A stretch of DNA of 64,000 nucleotides from Odobenus rosmarus divergens (taxonomy: Eukaryota; Chordata; Mammalia; Carnivora; Odobenidae), in NCBI RefSeq assembly GCF_000321225.1, contig NW_004450477.1:3293421-3357420 (forward strand). The letters run 5' to 3'. Below the pieces are notes generated by a model, which did not search any database, was not told where the DNA came from, and worked only from the letters and a program-made list of their open reading frames with translations. Positions 38,152-49,890 of the stretch are shown here, in pieces (position 1 is the stretch's first letter; each line of letters starts with the position of its first letter). A program made the translations under genes and the position numbers.

Positions 38152-41110
38152 TTCTTTTTTTTTTTAATTGAAGTGTGGTTGACAGATAATATTACATTGG
38201 TTTTGGATGTACAACATAGTGACTTGACAAGTCTATATATTATGCTATACTCACCACAAGTGTAGCTAACCTCTCGCAGCATACAACGCCATTGCAATAC
38301 CATTGACTATATTCCTTATGCTGTACCTTTTATCCCATGACTTCTTCATTCCATAATAGGAAGACTGTATCTTCCACTCCTTCTCACCCGTTTTGCCCAT
38401 CCCTCCACTTCTCTCTTCTCTGGCAACCATCAGTTTTCTTTATTTATGAATCTGTTTCTGCTTTTTGTTTGTTTGGTTTGTTTTATTTTTTAGATTCCAC
38501 ATATAAGTGAAATCATATGACAATATTTGTCTTTCTCTGTCTGACTTATTTCACTTAGCATAACACCCCCTAGGTTCATCCATGTTCTTGCAAATGGCAA
38601 GATCTCATCCTTTTTTATGGCCGAATAATAGTCCTGTGCATGTGAGTGTACCACATCTTCTCTATCCATTCATTTTTTGGTGGACACTTGGGTTGATTTC
38701 ATAGCATGGCTATTGTAAATAATGCTGCAATAAACATAAGGGTCCATATATCTTTTCAAATTAGTGCTTTTGTTTTCTTTGGGTAAATACCCAGTAGTGG
38801 AATTACTGGATCATGTCATATGTCTATTTTCAGTTTCTTAGGAACCTCCATACCGTTTTCCAAAGTGACTGCACCAATTGACATCCCACCAACAGTGTAC
38901 AAGGGTTCCTTTTTCTCCATATCCTTGCCAACATTTGTTATGTCTTGTCTTTTTGATTCTAGTCATTCTGACAGGTGTGAGGTGATATCTCATCCTGATT
39001 TTGCTTTGTATTTCCCTGATGATTAGTGATGTTGAGCATTTTTTCATCTGTCTGTTGGCCATCCATATGTCTTCTTTGGAGAAATATCTATTCAGATCCT
39101 CTGCCTATTTTTAAATTGGATTATTTGGGGGGTTTTGGTGTTATATAAGTTCTTTACATATTTTGGATATTAACCTCTTATTGGTGATACCATTTGTGAA
39201 TATGTTCTCCCATTCAGTAGGTGGTCTTTTTCTTTTGATGGTTTCCTTTGCTGTGCAAAAGCTTTTTATTTTGTTGTAGTCTCAATAGTTTATTTTTGTT
39301 TTTGTTTCCCTTGCCTGAGGAGACTTATCTAGAAAAATGTTGTAAAGGCCAATATCCAAGAAATTACTGCCTATGTTTCCTCTAGGATTTTTCTGGTTTC
39401 AGGTCTCACATTTAGGTCCTTAATCCATTTTGAGTTTATTTTTGTGTACGGTGTAAGAAAGTGGTCCAGTTTCATTCTTTTGCGTGTAGCTGTTCAGTTT
39501 TCCCAGCATCATTTATTGAAGAGACTGTCTTTTCCTCATTGTATATTCTTGCCTCCTTTGTTGTAAATTAAATGACCATCGCATGGGTTTATTTGTGGGC
39601 TCTTTATCCTGTTCTGTTGATCTATATGTCTGTTTTTATGCCAGTACCATACTGTTGTTTACTACAGCATGTAGTATATCTTGAAATCTGGGATTGTGAT
39701 ACCTCTGGCTTTGTTCTTCTTTCTCAGGATTCCTTTGCTATTTGAGGTCTTTGTGGTTCCGTACAAACTTGAGGATTATTTGTTCTAGTTCTGTGAAAAA
39801 TGCTGTTGGAATTTTGACAAGGATTGCATCGAATCTGTAGATTGCTTTGGGTAGTGTTGACATTTTAAAAAATTCTTCCAGTTGATGAGCATGGAATTTC
39901 TTTCCATTTGTTTGTGTGGTCTTCAGTTTCTTTCATTAACTGTAGATTTTACATATATACCCTTTAGTAGGTTGAAGCAGTTTCTTCTGTTCCTAGTTTG
40001 CAGCTAGTTCTTATCACAAATAGATGTTAAATTTTGTAGGAGGCTTTTTCTATGTCAATTGATATGATCTTATAGTGTTGCTTATTTATTATGTGGTGAG
40101 TTACATTGTTTTTTTTTTACCATGTAACTTGTTTTTATTTTACATTTTTTTATTATGTTATGTTAATCACCATACATTACATCATTAGTTTTCGATGTAG
40201 TGTTCCATGATTCATTGTTTGCATATAACACCCAGTGCTCCATTCAGTATGTGCCCTCGTTAATACCCATCACCAGGCTAACCCATGCCCCTACCCCCGT
40301 CCCCTCTAGAACCCTCAGTTTGTTTCTCAGAGTCCATAGGCTCTCATGGCTCGTCTCCCCCTCCGATTTCCCCCCTTCATTTATCCCTTCCTACTATCTT
40401 CTTTTTTCTTTTTTAACATATAATGTATTGTTTGTTCCAGAGGTACAGGTCTGTGATTCAACAGTCTTACACAATTCACAGCACTCACCATAGCACATAC
40501 CCTCCCCAATGTCTATCACCCAGCCACCCCATCCCTCCCACCCCCCACCACTCCAGCAACCCTCAGTTTGTTTCCTGAGATTAAATGTTGAAGCGGCTTT
40601 GCATTCTTGGGCTGAACCCTACTTGATGTGATGTAGGGTACTTTTATACATTGCTGGATTTTACTAGTTAATATTTTGTTAAAGATTTTTGTTTCCTAAG
40701 AGATACTGATCTGTAGTTGGTTGGGTCTTTTTTTCCCCTTGTAATATCTTTATCTGGTTTAGTATCAGTGTAAATTTGGCCTCAAAGAATGAGCTGGAAG
40801 CATTTGTCTTCCTCACTTTATTTCCTGCTGCAACATATAGGCTGGATTTTAATTTTTTTTCTTTAAATTTGTGTTAGAATTCACTAATTAAGTCATCTGA
40901 TCTTGGAGTGGTTTTTGTTTGGGTGGTTGTTGTTGTGTTTTCCTTTCTGATATTTTAAACTACAAATTCAAGTTTAATCAATATAGGGCCATTCAGGTTA
41001 TCTATTTCTTTTTGAGTAAGCTTTGATAGTTTGTGTGTTTCAAGGATTTTGTCCATCTCATCTACATTTTCAAATTTATATACATAAATTTGGAGTAATA
41101 TAGTAATTTG
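38152..41110 (-). mobile_element. Old L1, 3' UTR to ORF2, split by a younger L1 end
   Basis: Starts with T-run and the L1 3' UTR ('aattgaagtgtggttgacag', 'tggttttggatgtacaacat'), then runs through ORF2 in reverse: 'ccacatcttctctatccatt' near 38650, 'ctccataccgttttccaaag' near 38845, 'tcattctgacaggtgtgagg' near 38965, 'tccagtttcattcttttgcg' near 39465, and RT-region blocks to about 41100. Interrupted at 40109-40579. Many stops; 38838-39062 is one residual open piece with the '[17 protein letters not shown]' C-terminal wording. Confidence 0.88.
40109..40579 (-). mobile_element. 5'-truncated caniform L1 3' end nested in old L1
   Basis: Minus-oriented L1 3' UTR of about 430 bp after a T-rich tail zone (40109-40150) that is interrupted by 'accatgtaacttg'. 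It holds two similar blocks ending 'accctcagtttgttt' (about 40310 and 40562). The host L1 reads straight through when this piece is removed: '...gagttacattg' joins 'attaaatgttgaagc...', which matches L1 order. Confidence 0.85.
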
Positions 41111-41130
41111 TGTATAAATGAATCAGTTTT

Positions 41131-41318
41131 TTAAAAAGATTTTATTGATTTGAACGAGAGAGCACACGAGTTGGGGGGGTGGGGAGAGGGGCAGAGAAGA
41201 GAGGGACAAGCAGACTCCCTGCTGAGCAGGGAGTCCAACACAGGCTCCATCCCAGGACCCTGAGATCACTACCTGAGCCGAAGGCAGGCGCTTAACCGAA
41301 TGAGCCACCCAGGCGCCC
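41131..41318 (-). mobile_element. Carnivore SINE (SINEC)
   Basis: Minus-oriented: AAAAAGATTTTATTGATTTG at the left, GAGCCACCCAGGCGCCC at the right, and a G-run near 41173. Flanked by TGAATCAGTTTT at 41119-41130 and 41319-41330. Confidence 0.95.
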
Positions 41319-41560
41319 TGAATCAGTTTTCTGAATTATGTTCATTTTAACTAATTTGAAATAAAGTCAGCAAATTTCTTTTTCTTAAATTTTTTATGTT
41401 AATCACCATACATTACATCATTAGTTTTTAATGTAGTGTTCCATGATTCATTGTTTGTCCATAATACCCAGTGCTCCACGCAGAACGTGCCCTCTTTAAT
41501 ACCCATCACCAGGCTAACCCATCCCCACACTCCCTCCCCTCTAGAACCCTCAGTTTGTTT

Positions 41561-41625
41561 NNNNNNNNNNNNNNNNNNNNNNNNNNNNNNNNNNNNNNNN
41601 NNNNNNNNNNNNNNNNNNNNNNNNN
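41561..41625. other. Assembly gap, 65 N
   Basis: Unknown bases inside an L1. The number of N need not reflect the true missing length. Frames that appear to run across it are not real. Confidence 0.99.
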
Positions 41626-42049
41626 TGACTGTAAAGATGAAAATTATAAAAAATTTTAAAAAAGGAATTGATAAGAAGATGTTTGAAAAAAGAAGAGGAT
41701 TAAAGAAAAGGAAAGAAAGAAAGAAAAAAAAGGGATGGGGAGAGAATGTGATCTGGCAGGAGACTAGAACAAAGCCATACACTAGAGATTTAGGGTATTT
41801 TGATATGTTAGAGGAAACTGTATCTCAAAATTTTAAAGAGGGAACAACTTATATATATATCTGTCAAAAGTAAGGGTAACTACTATGAAGAGATAGAATA
41901 TGACTCTAAAAATGAAAAATAAAAATGTTTTTTTAAAAAAGGGATTGATAAGATGTTGGTTGAAAAGGGAAAAAGAAAAATTCAAAAAAAAATTTAAAAA
42001 AATTAACTTTGAAAGACTAATGAATCATGGTGAAAAAGCCATGAATTCT

Positions 42050-43098
42050 ATGTGCAGTATTCCCCTAGCCCTGGAGTTCTGCCGTTCTCATTGATTGGTA
42101 AACTTGGTCTTGGCTTGCTGGCTGTTCGTGCTGATCTTCTGGGGGAGGGGCCTGTTGCCGTGGTTCCCAAATGTCTTTGCAGAGGCAGAATTGCCCCGCC
42201 CTTGCCGGTCCGGGCTAAGCAATCTGTTCGGGTTTGCTCTCGGGAGCTTTTGTTCCCTGCAAGCTTTCCGTACAGCATTTGAGGACGACAGTGAAAATGG
42301 CGGCCTCCCAATCTCCGCCCCGGAGGAGCCGAGAACTCAGGGCCCCGCTCCTCAGTGCGCCTCCAGAGAAAAGCAGTCAGTCATTCTCGTCTCTCCGGTC
42401 TCCGGCCGCACTCTGTGCTCACCCGGCCTGTGACCAAGCATTTCTATCTCTGGCACCCGACCCCGTGTGGAGTCTCCAAACCCAGCAGATCCCTGCAGTG
42501 CGCTCCTGCTCCGTTCCTCCCTGGGGAGGAAGTGGAGTCTCGCGGGTCTGCCGCTTGTTGGGTCCCCGCTGGAGGAGCGGTGGCCCGACTATTTCGCCGA
42601 TCACGGTTTATGGCAAACCCGAGCTGAGAGCCCGCGCCTCGGCTCCGTCTCTGCAGCCGGCTTCCCCGCTCTGATACCTGGGAGCTCTGCCGCACTCAGG
42701 CACCCCCAGTCTTTCTGTGACCCCGAGGGTCCTGAGACCACACTGTCCTGTGAGGGTTCCACCTCCCGCTTAGCCACTGGAGCGACATCCCTCATTGGAG
42801 CCGACTTCTAAAAGTTCCGATTTTGTGCTCCGCGGCTCTATCACTTGCCAGAAGCGGCCGACAGAGGCCCCCTCCCCCGCCGTCTATCCTCCCGAATATC
42901 GCCTCGGATTCACTTCTCTGCACATCCTACCTTCCAGAAAGTGGTCGCTTTTCTGTTCAGAGAGTTGTTGCTATTCTTTTCTTCAATCTCCTGTTGAGTT
43001 CGTAGGTGTTCAGAATGGTTTGATCCCTATCTAGCTGAATTCCTGAGACCAGATGAAATCTAGGTCTCCTAATCCTCTGCCATCTTGCTCCGCCCCCC
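42050..43098 (-). promoter_or_regulatory. L1 5' UTR, CpG-rich internal promoter with YY1-type site
   Basis: A GC- and CpG-rich block at the 5' end of the L1. The motif CAAGATGGC, the YY1 binding core known to position transcription start in human L1, lies on minus at 43079-43087, 12-20 bases from the element's first base. Open frames of 60-146 codons in this block on both strands are composition effects. Confidence 0.6.
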
Positions 43099-43315
43099 AG
43101 TCAGCAAATTTCTTTCCTCCTCTTTGGAATATACTTAAAAAGGAATGTGTAAAACATGGTTGTTTCCTCCTTATGGAGAAATTGCTATTTGTCATTTCTT
43201 GAGCTTGATAGCCTGATAACTTATTTAAGAGAGACAGTTGTTCTTAAGACAGCAAAGTAATTTATTTTCATTTATCAATTCGCAATTTGTCTAGAACCCA
43301 TAAAGATTTTTTTTT

Positions 43316-43500
43316 TAAAGATTTTATTTATTTGACAGAGAGAGACACAGTGAGAGAGGGAACACAAGCAGGGGGGAGTGGGAGAGGGAGAAGCAGGCTT
43401 CCTGCTGAGCAGGGAGCCCGACACGGGACTCGATCCCAGGACCCTGGGACCATGACCTGAGCCGAAGGCAGATGCTTAACGACTGAGCCACCTAGGCGCC
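43316..43500 (-). mobile_element. Young carnivore SINE (SINEC)
   Basis: Minus-oriented, nearly intact: AAAGATTTTATTTATTTGAC at the left, GAGCCACCTAGGCGCC at the right, 'TCGTTAAG' head subtype. Flanks CCATAAAGATTTTTTTT (43299 and 43501) form the target-site duplication. Confidence 0.96.
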
Positions 43501-43704
43501 CCATAAAGATTTTTTTTTATAGCTAATTCGGACCATATGTTTGCAGACTTGGGAGATTGTGTTAATATATTAACATGAACATTGCAAGACAGAATTTGCC
43601 GCTATATGAATCCAGAATGTGCATTAATTATTTATATATTTTAAAAATTGCCGATTATTTATAATAATACATCACATGTAAATTGAGCAGCTTTCCCCTT
43701 GTTC

Positions 43705-43835
43705 TTTTTTTTTTTAAAGTAGACTCCATGCCCGGGTGGAGCCCAACTCAGGGCTTGAATGCAGGACCCTGAAATCAAGATCTGAGCTGAGATCAAGAGT
43801 CAGATGTTTAACTGACTGAACCACCCAGGCACCCC
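43705..43835 (-). mobile_element. Old short carnivore SINE subfamily
   Basis: Same older type as 16105-16222: T-run, 'aaagtagactccatgcccgg', 'gagcccaactcagggcttga' and 'gaaccacccaggcacccc', with a duplicated 'gagctgagatcaagagtcag' part. No CT-rich body. No clear target-site duplication. Confidence 0.8.
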
Positions 43836-44821
43836 TCCCCCTTTTCATAATACACAGTATGGTGAAATGAACTGTATTGCTAGTGCAAGTACAAAAAAGT
43901 ATCCCTATTTCTAAAGCCAAAGGCTTTATTATCTACCTAGGCTTACTTAGTAGAATTGAACTAGAGTCTGTCTGTGTGATAGATTTGGCCCCAGTTCTGC
44001 ACCCATTCCTAGATCCACTTTCCATGTGACTTTACAGTTACATATGTTTACCTTCCTATTGATTTGGCGTATAATCGTATTATTTTGGCCCCATAGAATG
44101 AGGCAGGAGTTAAAAATATATGCCAATTCAAACCCAGTCATTAAAAAAAAGGGCCTTGAGTGTTTCCTCTTGTCTTACTCATTTCTGTCATTGTTGTGAG
44201 AAACATGCCCAGGATGAAAAGTCTTTGGAACCAGTCCATGCTTTATTGCCCAGGGTGAATGTGTCACATTATCAGCACCCCAGAGGCTTCCCCTTCTGGC
44301 TCCTTCCAATCACTACCACCCCCCTGTGTTGGCTTTTACAAACCATAGGTTACTTTTTACCCTCTTGCCTTGCACTTCCCCGGTTTTTTGGCAGAAATCC
44401 TGAATTCAGGAAAATCAGCGATGTGTTTGAGGCTCCCCAAATCTACCAACAGCTCTTTTGGTTTTATACTCTTATATTCAAAAAACACTTTATGTAACAG
44501 TTTAGTTTAAAAAAAAATTGCTAGAATCAATTTACAGTGTAATTCCTAAGATCTTGCCATTTTTAGCCTGTTATTCTACCTCCTTTGTGACAATATTATA
44601 ATTAAGAATTAGAATTGTGGCTGTGAATCTTTGTTAGCCATTAAGCAGATATGACATTCTTCTTTCAAAATGCTTAGCTTACCAAGGCAGGAGAGAAGAC
44701 GTGGACTTTCTATTAAAACTGGTAATGTGTGTTTAAACCAAAAATGGCTTTGGTCATTTGTCAATTGGAATTCCTATTTTCTCTTTAACTCTCTATTACT
44801 TTATTGCGACCTTATACAAAA
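43836..44821. other. Unannotated
   Basis: The plus frame at 44120-44497 (125 codons) has no family resemblance or splice context, and I found no clear repeat. Confidence 0.35.
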
Positions 44822-44831
44822 ACATTACACA

Positions 44832-45023
44832 TTTTTTTTTAAAGATTTTATTTATTTATTTGAGAGAGAGAGAATGAGAGAAAGCACGAGAAGGAAGAGG
44901 GTCAGAGGGAGAAGCAGACTCCCTGCTGAGCAGGAAGCCCAATGTGGGACTCGATCCTGGGACTCCAGGATCATGACCCGAGCCGAAGGCAGTCGCTTAA
45001 CCAACTGAGCCACCCAGGTGCCG
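44832..45023 (-). mobile_element. Carnivore SINE (SINEC), 'CGAGAGGGAAGAGGGTCAG' subtype
   Basis: Minus-oriented. The body has 'agaaggaagagggtcagagg' and the head has 'ggcagtcgcttaaccaact'. Copies at 34638, 53325 and 55877 share this subtype. Flanks ACATTACACATTTTTT and ACATTACACGTATTTT form the target-site duplication. Confidence 0.95.
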
Positions 45024-45039
45024 CACATTACACGTATTT

Positions 45040-45644
45040 TATCTGCTTTTAAAAATTGCTTTATTTTCTTGCAAAGCAAGCCATCTGCACTTAAAGCATC
45101 TCAGGAAGAAACAGAGAGCCAAAGAAAGAAATTCCACAAAGCTGTGTAGTATAGTGGGTGAAAAAAATATAAGGCCTATTTGGATTCAGTACAAGGATAT
45201 GTTCCATTTAAGCTGCATGAATTTGGTCAAATTATTTTTTAAGCTTCGTACTCCCCCTATGTAGTATGTGTGTATATATATATATATAACAGATTCTACC
45301 TCATGTTGTTATTGACAAGGTGGTATGTGATGAAAAATGCATATAAAGCCTTAACATAGTGCCTGGTACATAGTAAACACAAAGAGCTCCTTGATGATAT
45401 TGTTGTTGTTGTTGTTGTTGTTGTTAATTACTACTGTTGTTAAATATGGAAATAGGAAAATCTAAGCAATTTTTCAAGGCCTTATTAAAAATATTCTTCT
45501 TTCTATGCTTTATGCATTGTAGGGTTTAATATCTTATAGATTACTATTAAGACCTTGAAACACTTTTTCGCTTCATATCTGTTAATCTTTTAGTTAAATG
45601 TATCAGTTTATATGAATTTTTAAAAATATTCATATTCATTTTCG
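45040..45644. other. Unannotated with two microsatellites
   Basis: A (TA)n lies at about 45271-45288 and a (TTG)n at 45400-45425. No gene. Confidence 0.5.
45400..45425. repeat. (TTG)n microsatellite
   Basis: About eight TTG/GTT steps in a row. Confidence 0.95.
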
Positions 45645-45647
45645 ATA

Positions 45648-46118
45648 GATGCTGTAACAAATTATCATGGACTTAGTGATGTAACACAACACAGATTTAT
45701 TATCTTACAGTTCTGGAGGTCAGTTCAAAAATCAGTCTCAGTGGGTTAAAATTACCGTGTCAACAGTGCTGAAATTCTTCCAGAGGCTCTAGAAGAGAAT
45801 CGCCCCCTCCCCTCCTTCTCAGCTTCTAGAGTTTGCCAGTATTCCTGGGCTTCTGGCCCTGCCTGCGATAATCCAACCTTTTTTTCTGTTATCATAGCTC
45901 ATTCTCTTACTCTGGCTCCTTTTCCTCCTTATGAGGACCCCTGTGATTATATTGGGCACTCCCAGATAATCTTGGATAATCTTCCTATCTCAAGATCCTT
46001 AATTTAATCATATATGCACAGTCACTTTGTCTAGGTATTGTGACATATTTACAGGAATTTGGGATGAGGACATGGAAATCTTTGGGTGTACCATTATTCT
46101 GCCTACCACAGTCCATCC
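45648..46118 (-). repeat. MaLR-type LTR
   Basis: A near-complete old LTR on minus. Plus-strand text: 'tgctgtaacaaattatcatg' at the left (LTR 3' end), 'ttattatcttacagttctgg', 'cctgtgattatattgggcac' and 'ttattctgcctaccaca' at the right (LTR 5' end, TGTGGTAGGCAGAATAATGG in sense). The left end resembles the end of the LTR piece at 25541-25803, which supports a common MaLR origin. Confidence 0.65.
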
Positions 46119-46670
46119 TCTGGCCCCCAGAGATTCATGTCTGTCCCACATGTAAAATACATTCACCTCATCACAACATTCTCAAATTCTCAACCCATTA
46201 CAGTTTCAACTCAGAGTTTAAAAATCTCTTCAAAATCCTGTCAGCTCTGAAGTTCAAATCTCATCATCTAAATCATCTAAATTAGGAATAGGTGAGGTTC
46301 TGGGTATAATTTATCTTAAAGCACATATCCTATCTATCTGCAAACTTGTGAAATTGAAGAAACAAGTTATCTGCTCCCAAAAGGCAGTGGTAGGACAGGA
46401 ATGAGATGGAAGTTGTAAATATTCTCATCAAAAAGGGAGAAAGTGGAAGGAGAATGGAGTTTCCAGTTCCTGGCAGTTTTGAAGTCCAGCCATGGAAAAA
46501 TCTGTTAGGTTTCAGTACCTGGGAAAAATCCTCTTTGATTGAGTTTCTACTCTTGTGGACTCATGGCTCTGTCCTTTGAATCATTCTTTCTTTTTCATGA
46601 AGGCTAGCACGTGTTTGCAGCTGAGTAGTTTTATCAGCCTGATTCCAGCTTATGGTATTTGGGGAGTCCA
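46119..46670 (-). repeat. Probable MaLR internal sequence next to the LTR
   Basis: Directly adjoins the LTR and has the dispersed-repeat wording 'gagattcatgtctgtcccac', 'aatacattcacctcatcaca' and 'aagaaacaagttatctgctc'. In minus orientation it lies just before the LTR, so the LTR would be the 3' one. No gag, pol or env frame is visible; non-coding relic. Confidence 0.5.
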
Positions 46671-47282
46671 AGAAAAATACAAAAGAAAATAAATTCTCAT
46701 TGATAAAATCAACTTTTATATTTTGTTTGATACCTGTTTTGATTTATCTAATCTTCATCTAATGTTACTTTTCAAAAATCTTATTAGATAATACAAAAAT
46801 ATTTTTAAATGTTCTGAAGCTTCCCATTGGTCTCTACAAATCAGTCTTATTTTGTAAATATCTGGTGGGATTTTTTTTTTCTTTTGTATTTTTGTGTTTA
46901 AGCATTGGTTATTCTAGGAACTGTGTAAATATTTTTTGAAGTTGTTTTCATTGTTGATGAAATACATTTTTAACACTCAATATCTTTTCAGCATCTAATA
47001 CATTTTCAATCTTTAATCTTATTTTGCAGTTATAAGTTGTTATTTAGCTATTTAGTAGTGGATATTCACTGCAATGATTTTAGGGAGAGTTGTGGCAATT
47101 TTTAAGGAGAACAATAAAGTTGTATTTCATTGATTATTTTTTATTTTTTTTAAATTATTTTTTAGAAACATGTTAATGCTACAAACTTTAAGAACAGTTT
47201 CTTAGTTTCATATGCACTGAGTTGGGAAACTATTTGTCATTTTTACAATTGTAAACACTGTTGACCCCTTTTAGTATTACCC
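46671..47282. other. Unannotated, AT-rich
   Basis: No gene or repeat recognised. Confidence 0.4.
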
Positions 47283-47301
47283 CCCCCAAGAGTGATAATT
47301 T

Positions 47302-47494
47302 TTTTTTAAAGATTTTATTTATTTATTTGACAGAGATAAAGACAGCGAGGGAGGGAACACAAGCAGGGAGAGTGGGAGAGGGAGAAGCAGGCTTCCCTGC
47401 TGAGCAGGGAGCCCAATGTGGGCTTGATCCCAGGACCCTGGGACCATGACCTGAACCGAAGGTAGACGCTTAACGGCTGAGCCACCCAGGCACC
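47302..47494 (-). mobile_element. Young carnivore SINE in the tail of another SINE
   Basis: Minus-oriented, complete. It is flanked by TGATAATTTTTTTT at the left (47292) and again at 47496, so it landed in the junction of the flank and T-run of the SINE at 47507-47683. Confidence 0.93.
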
Positions 47495-47506
47495 CATGAT
47501 AATTTT

Positions 47507-47683
47507 TTTTAAGATTTTATTTATTTATTTGACAGAGAGCACAAGCAGGAGGAGCGGCAGGTAGAGGGAGAAGCAGGCTCTCCTCTGAGCAAGGAGCCAG
47601 ATGTGGGACTCGGTCCCAGGACCCTGGGTTCATGACCTGAGCCAAAGGCAGATGCTTAACCAACTGAGCCACCCAGTTGTCCC
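47507..47683 (-). mobile_element. Carnivore SINE (SINEC), older of a stacked pair
   Basis: Minus-oriented: AAGATTTTATTTATTTATTT at the left and GAGCCACCCAGTTGTCCC at the right. Its outer target-site duplication CCCAAGAGTGATAAT (47285-47299; 47686-47700) encloses both SINEs, which dates the 47302 copy as later. Confidence 0.92.
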
Positions 47684-47849
47684 ATCCCAAGAGTGATAAT
47701 ATCTAATATATTTAATAACCTCTATGATGTGATTTTGAGAAAAGAAGAAAGTATAATAAGGCTCTCTCAGTAGTCATGTATCAAGATGACCTGTAGTGAT
47801 AAGAATAAATAATGGCAAGGTAGAAAAAATAGTGACTTTTACTCATGTT

Positions 47850-47980
47850 TACAGCTCAGAAAACTAAAATTCCCAGAGGTTGTGTAACTTGGCCAATCAA
47901 TTAGTAAGTAGTCCAGCAGTTTGGATACAGCTCTTGCTATACTTGAAGTTCTAACTCTTTTCAATTACCAGTGACACTCT
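47850..47980 (+). repeat. MIR-type SINE fragment
   Basis: Plus-oriented MIR wording: 'cagctcagaaaactaaaatt', 'cccagaggttgtgtaacttg', 'gccaatcaattagtaagtag' and 'cagtttggatacagctcttg', which follow the order of the MIR 3' half. Confidence 0.7.
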
Positions 47981-48790
47981 TATGCTAGAGTAGCAGTTGG
48001 CTTTGTGATGAAAACTAAAATAGATTGCATATTTTATGTACTGTATTGAGATAGGGCGGCCTAATTGATTATAAATACATACAGTTTTTCACACCTCAAA
48101 TAATTTGCTTATATACTTAAGTTTCCTCTAATTTCCAGTATTATTGCAGAGATTAATGTTTAAGTGGCAGTCTTTACCATATTGACAGCAACATATATAA
48201 TCTTGCCATTTTTTACAAATAGTCACTTCATACATTTAAAAGTCAGTTGACACAGTTTCAGATACTTTATTAGCTTATTTTTATTTATGCCCAGCCTGGC
48301 AATTTGTCTTTGCATTAGTCAACTCCATGTTTTATGGCCATCTTCTCCTAAAACAAGTCTTTTTTTTAGTTCAATCATTTCCTTTCCTTTTACTCATTCG
48401 TGTTGTTGTCTATTTTCTGTGCTACAACAGTGTCTGTTCTCTATCAAGCTAAGTCTCTCCACTGCTAACTAAGGAAATTAATCTTTTGTAACTCACCCTA
48501 TTGGGAGATGTTCTGCCCTTATTTTAAAGTTCTTTATTAATTACGTATAAATATTTATACCACATAGTGTGTATTTTTAAATAGTTTTCCCTGAGAAAAG
48601 TTCTCTACTTTGTTTTTAAGTGTGTATATATATATATATATACATTTTTTTTTACTGGCTACTCAGTAAATTTTCATATACATATTTAACTTACCAAAAG
48701 TCTAAGTTAGTATCTTTATTCTTCGCTCATAGAACACATTAATTCTATTAACTGCACTCCAGTTTATATGTTGTCATTGTAATGTATTTG
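47981..48790. other. Unannotated with (TA)n at 48625-48642
   Basis: No gene. The only recognisable item is the TATATA run. Confidence 0.45.
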
Positions 48791-48807
48791 AGTTATAGGG
48801 TTTTTTT

Positions 48808-48988
48808 TTTTTTTATTTGCCACAGAGAGAGAGACAGCGAGAGAGGGAACACAAGCAGTGGGAGTAGGAGAGGGAGAAGCAGGCTTCCCGCCGAGCAGGG
48901 AGCCCAATGCGGGGCTCGATCCCAGGACCCTGGGATCATGACCTGAGCCGAAGGCAGACGCTTAACGACTGAGCCACCCAGGTGCCCC
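48808..48988 (-). mobile_element. Young carnivore SINE (SINEC) with shortened tail
   Basis: Minus-oriented. The T-run leads straight into 'atttgccacagagagagaga', so the usual AAAGATTTTATTTATTT tail block is missing. The head is intact (GGGGCACCTGGGTGGCTCAG, then TCGTTAAGCG). Target-site duplication AGTTATAGGGTTTTTTTT at 48791 and 48990. Confidence 0.95.
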
Positions 48989-49139
48989 AAGTTATAGGGT
49001 TTTTTTTAAAAAAGCTTTTTGAGTTACAGCTTAAAAAAAGAAAACACCACAAATTATTTCTTGCATCTCAGACCTTCTACCTGGCATCAGATACCTTCTG
49101 TTTCAAGTACATTCTTTAGCGCTTTTTTTTTTTTTTTTT

Positions 49140-49890
49140 TGTGAGGATTTCTTGGTGTTGAACTGTACTTTTGTTTGTCTAAAAATGTTCTTGTTTCAGC
49201 TTCATTCTTAAAATTCTAAGTTGTTGTTTACATTTTGCCAGCTCATTGAAGATCTCATTCCGCTATCTTCTGGCTTCCGTTTTTGTTCCCTAGAGCCATC
49301 TGTTTGCATAATTCTCAGTCCTCTTCTCTGTATGTGTTTTGTTCTGTGGTTTCACTGTGACGCATCTAGACATGAATTTCTTTCTGTTTACCCTGCTTAG
49401 GGGTCATCTGTTATCTTGAATCTGTCGATTTGTAGTTCAGTGCTAGCGAAACATTTTTAGTTATTATTCTTTATATATTGCTGTTGCCCCTTTCATTCTT
49501 TGCCTTCAGGAAACTTTGAGTAGATGTATTTGTGAACACTTTATTTTATCCTTTGTATCTTCTCTTCATATTGTCTTGATTTCTCTATGCAACATTCTGG
49601 CTCACTTTTTCAAATCTCTTTTAAAATCTGTTTCTCTTTTCATTTCTTTCTAAGCTACCATGTTAAGTGCTTCTATTGAAATTTTAAATTACAGCCGTTT
49701 TTACATAGCTAAAAAGTTACAGTTGGGTCTTCAGATCTGTTTGGTCATTCTGTATTGTTTTCTGTCCTCTGTTCATGTTTTTATCTTTCTGTTTTCTTTT
49801 ATTAGGCATATTAAATATAATTATATGAAGCCTTTGAAGTCTATACCTGCTATCTGTTGTTTTGCTGATTCTTACTTACGGTGGTTTGTT
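49140..49890. other. Possible old LINE-related sequence
   Basis: Text such as 'tgaagatctcattccgctat', 'cttctggcttccgttttt' and 'gcataattctcagtcctctt' recalls dispersed old LINE-type DNA (L1/HAL1-like), also hinted at 54410-54960. I cannot place it in a family. A 20-T run lies at about 49909-49928. Confidence 0.35.

Larger units (their letters stand above)
41382..43098 (-). mobile_element. Young caniform L1 with both ends present and body lost at an assembly gap
   Basis: The minus strand starts at 43098 with GGGGGGCGGAGCAAGATGGC, the 5' terminus, and reads about 1,470 bp of 5' UTR to 41626. Then come 65 N and then only the last about 180 bp of the L1 3' end (41382-41560). A 17-bp target-site duplication AGTCAGCAAATTTCTTT lies at both outer edges (41365-41381 and 43099-43115), so this is a single insertion. 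ORF1 and ORF2, about 5 kb in a complete L1, are absent. The likeliest reading is a full-length or near full-length young L1 whose interior could not be assembled. A real internal deletion is the alternative. Confidence 0.9.

Noticed and set aside
41399..41873. Open frames of 127-145 codons crossing 41561-41625
   Set aside because: They run through 65 N and join L1 3' end to L1 5' UTR; not real proteins.
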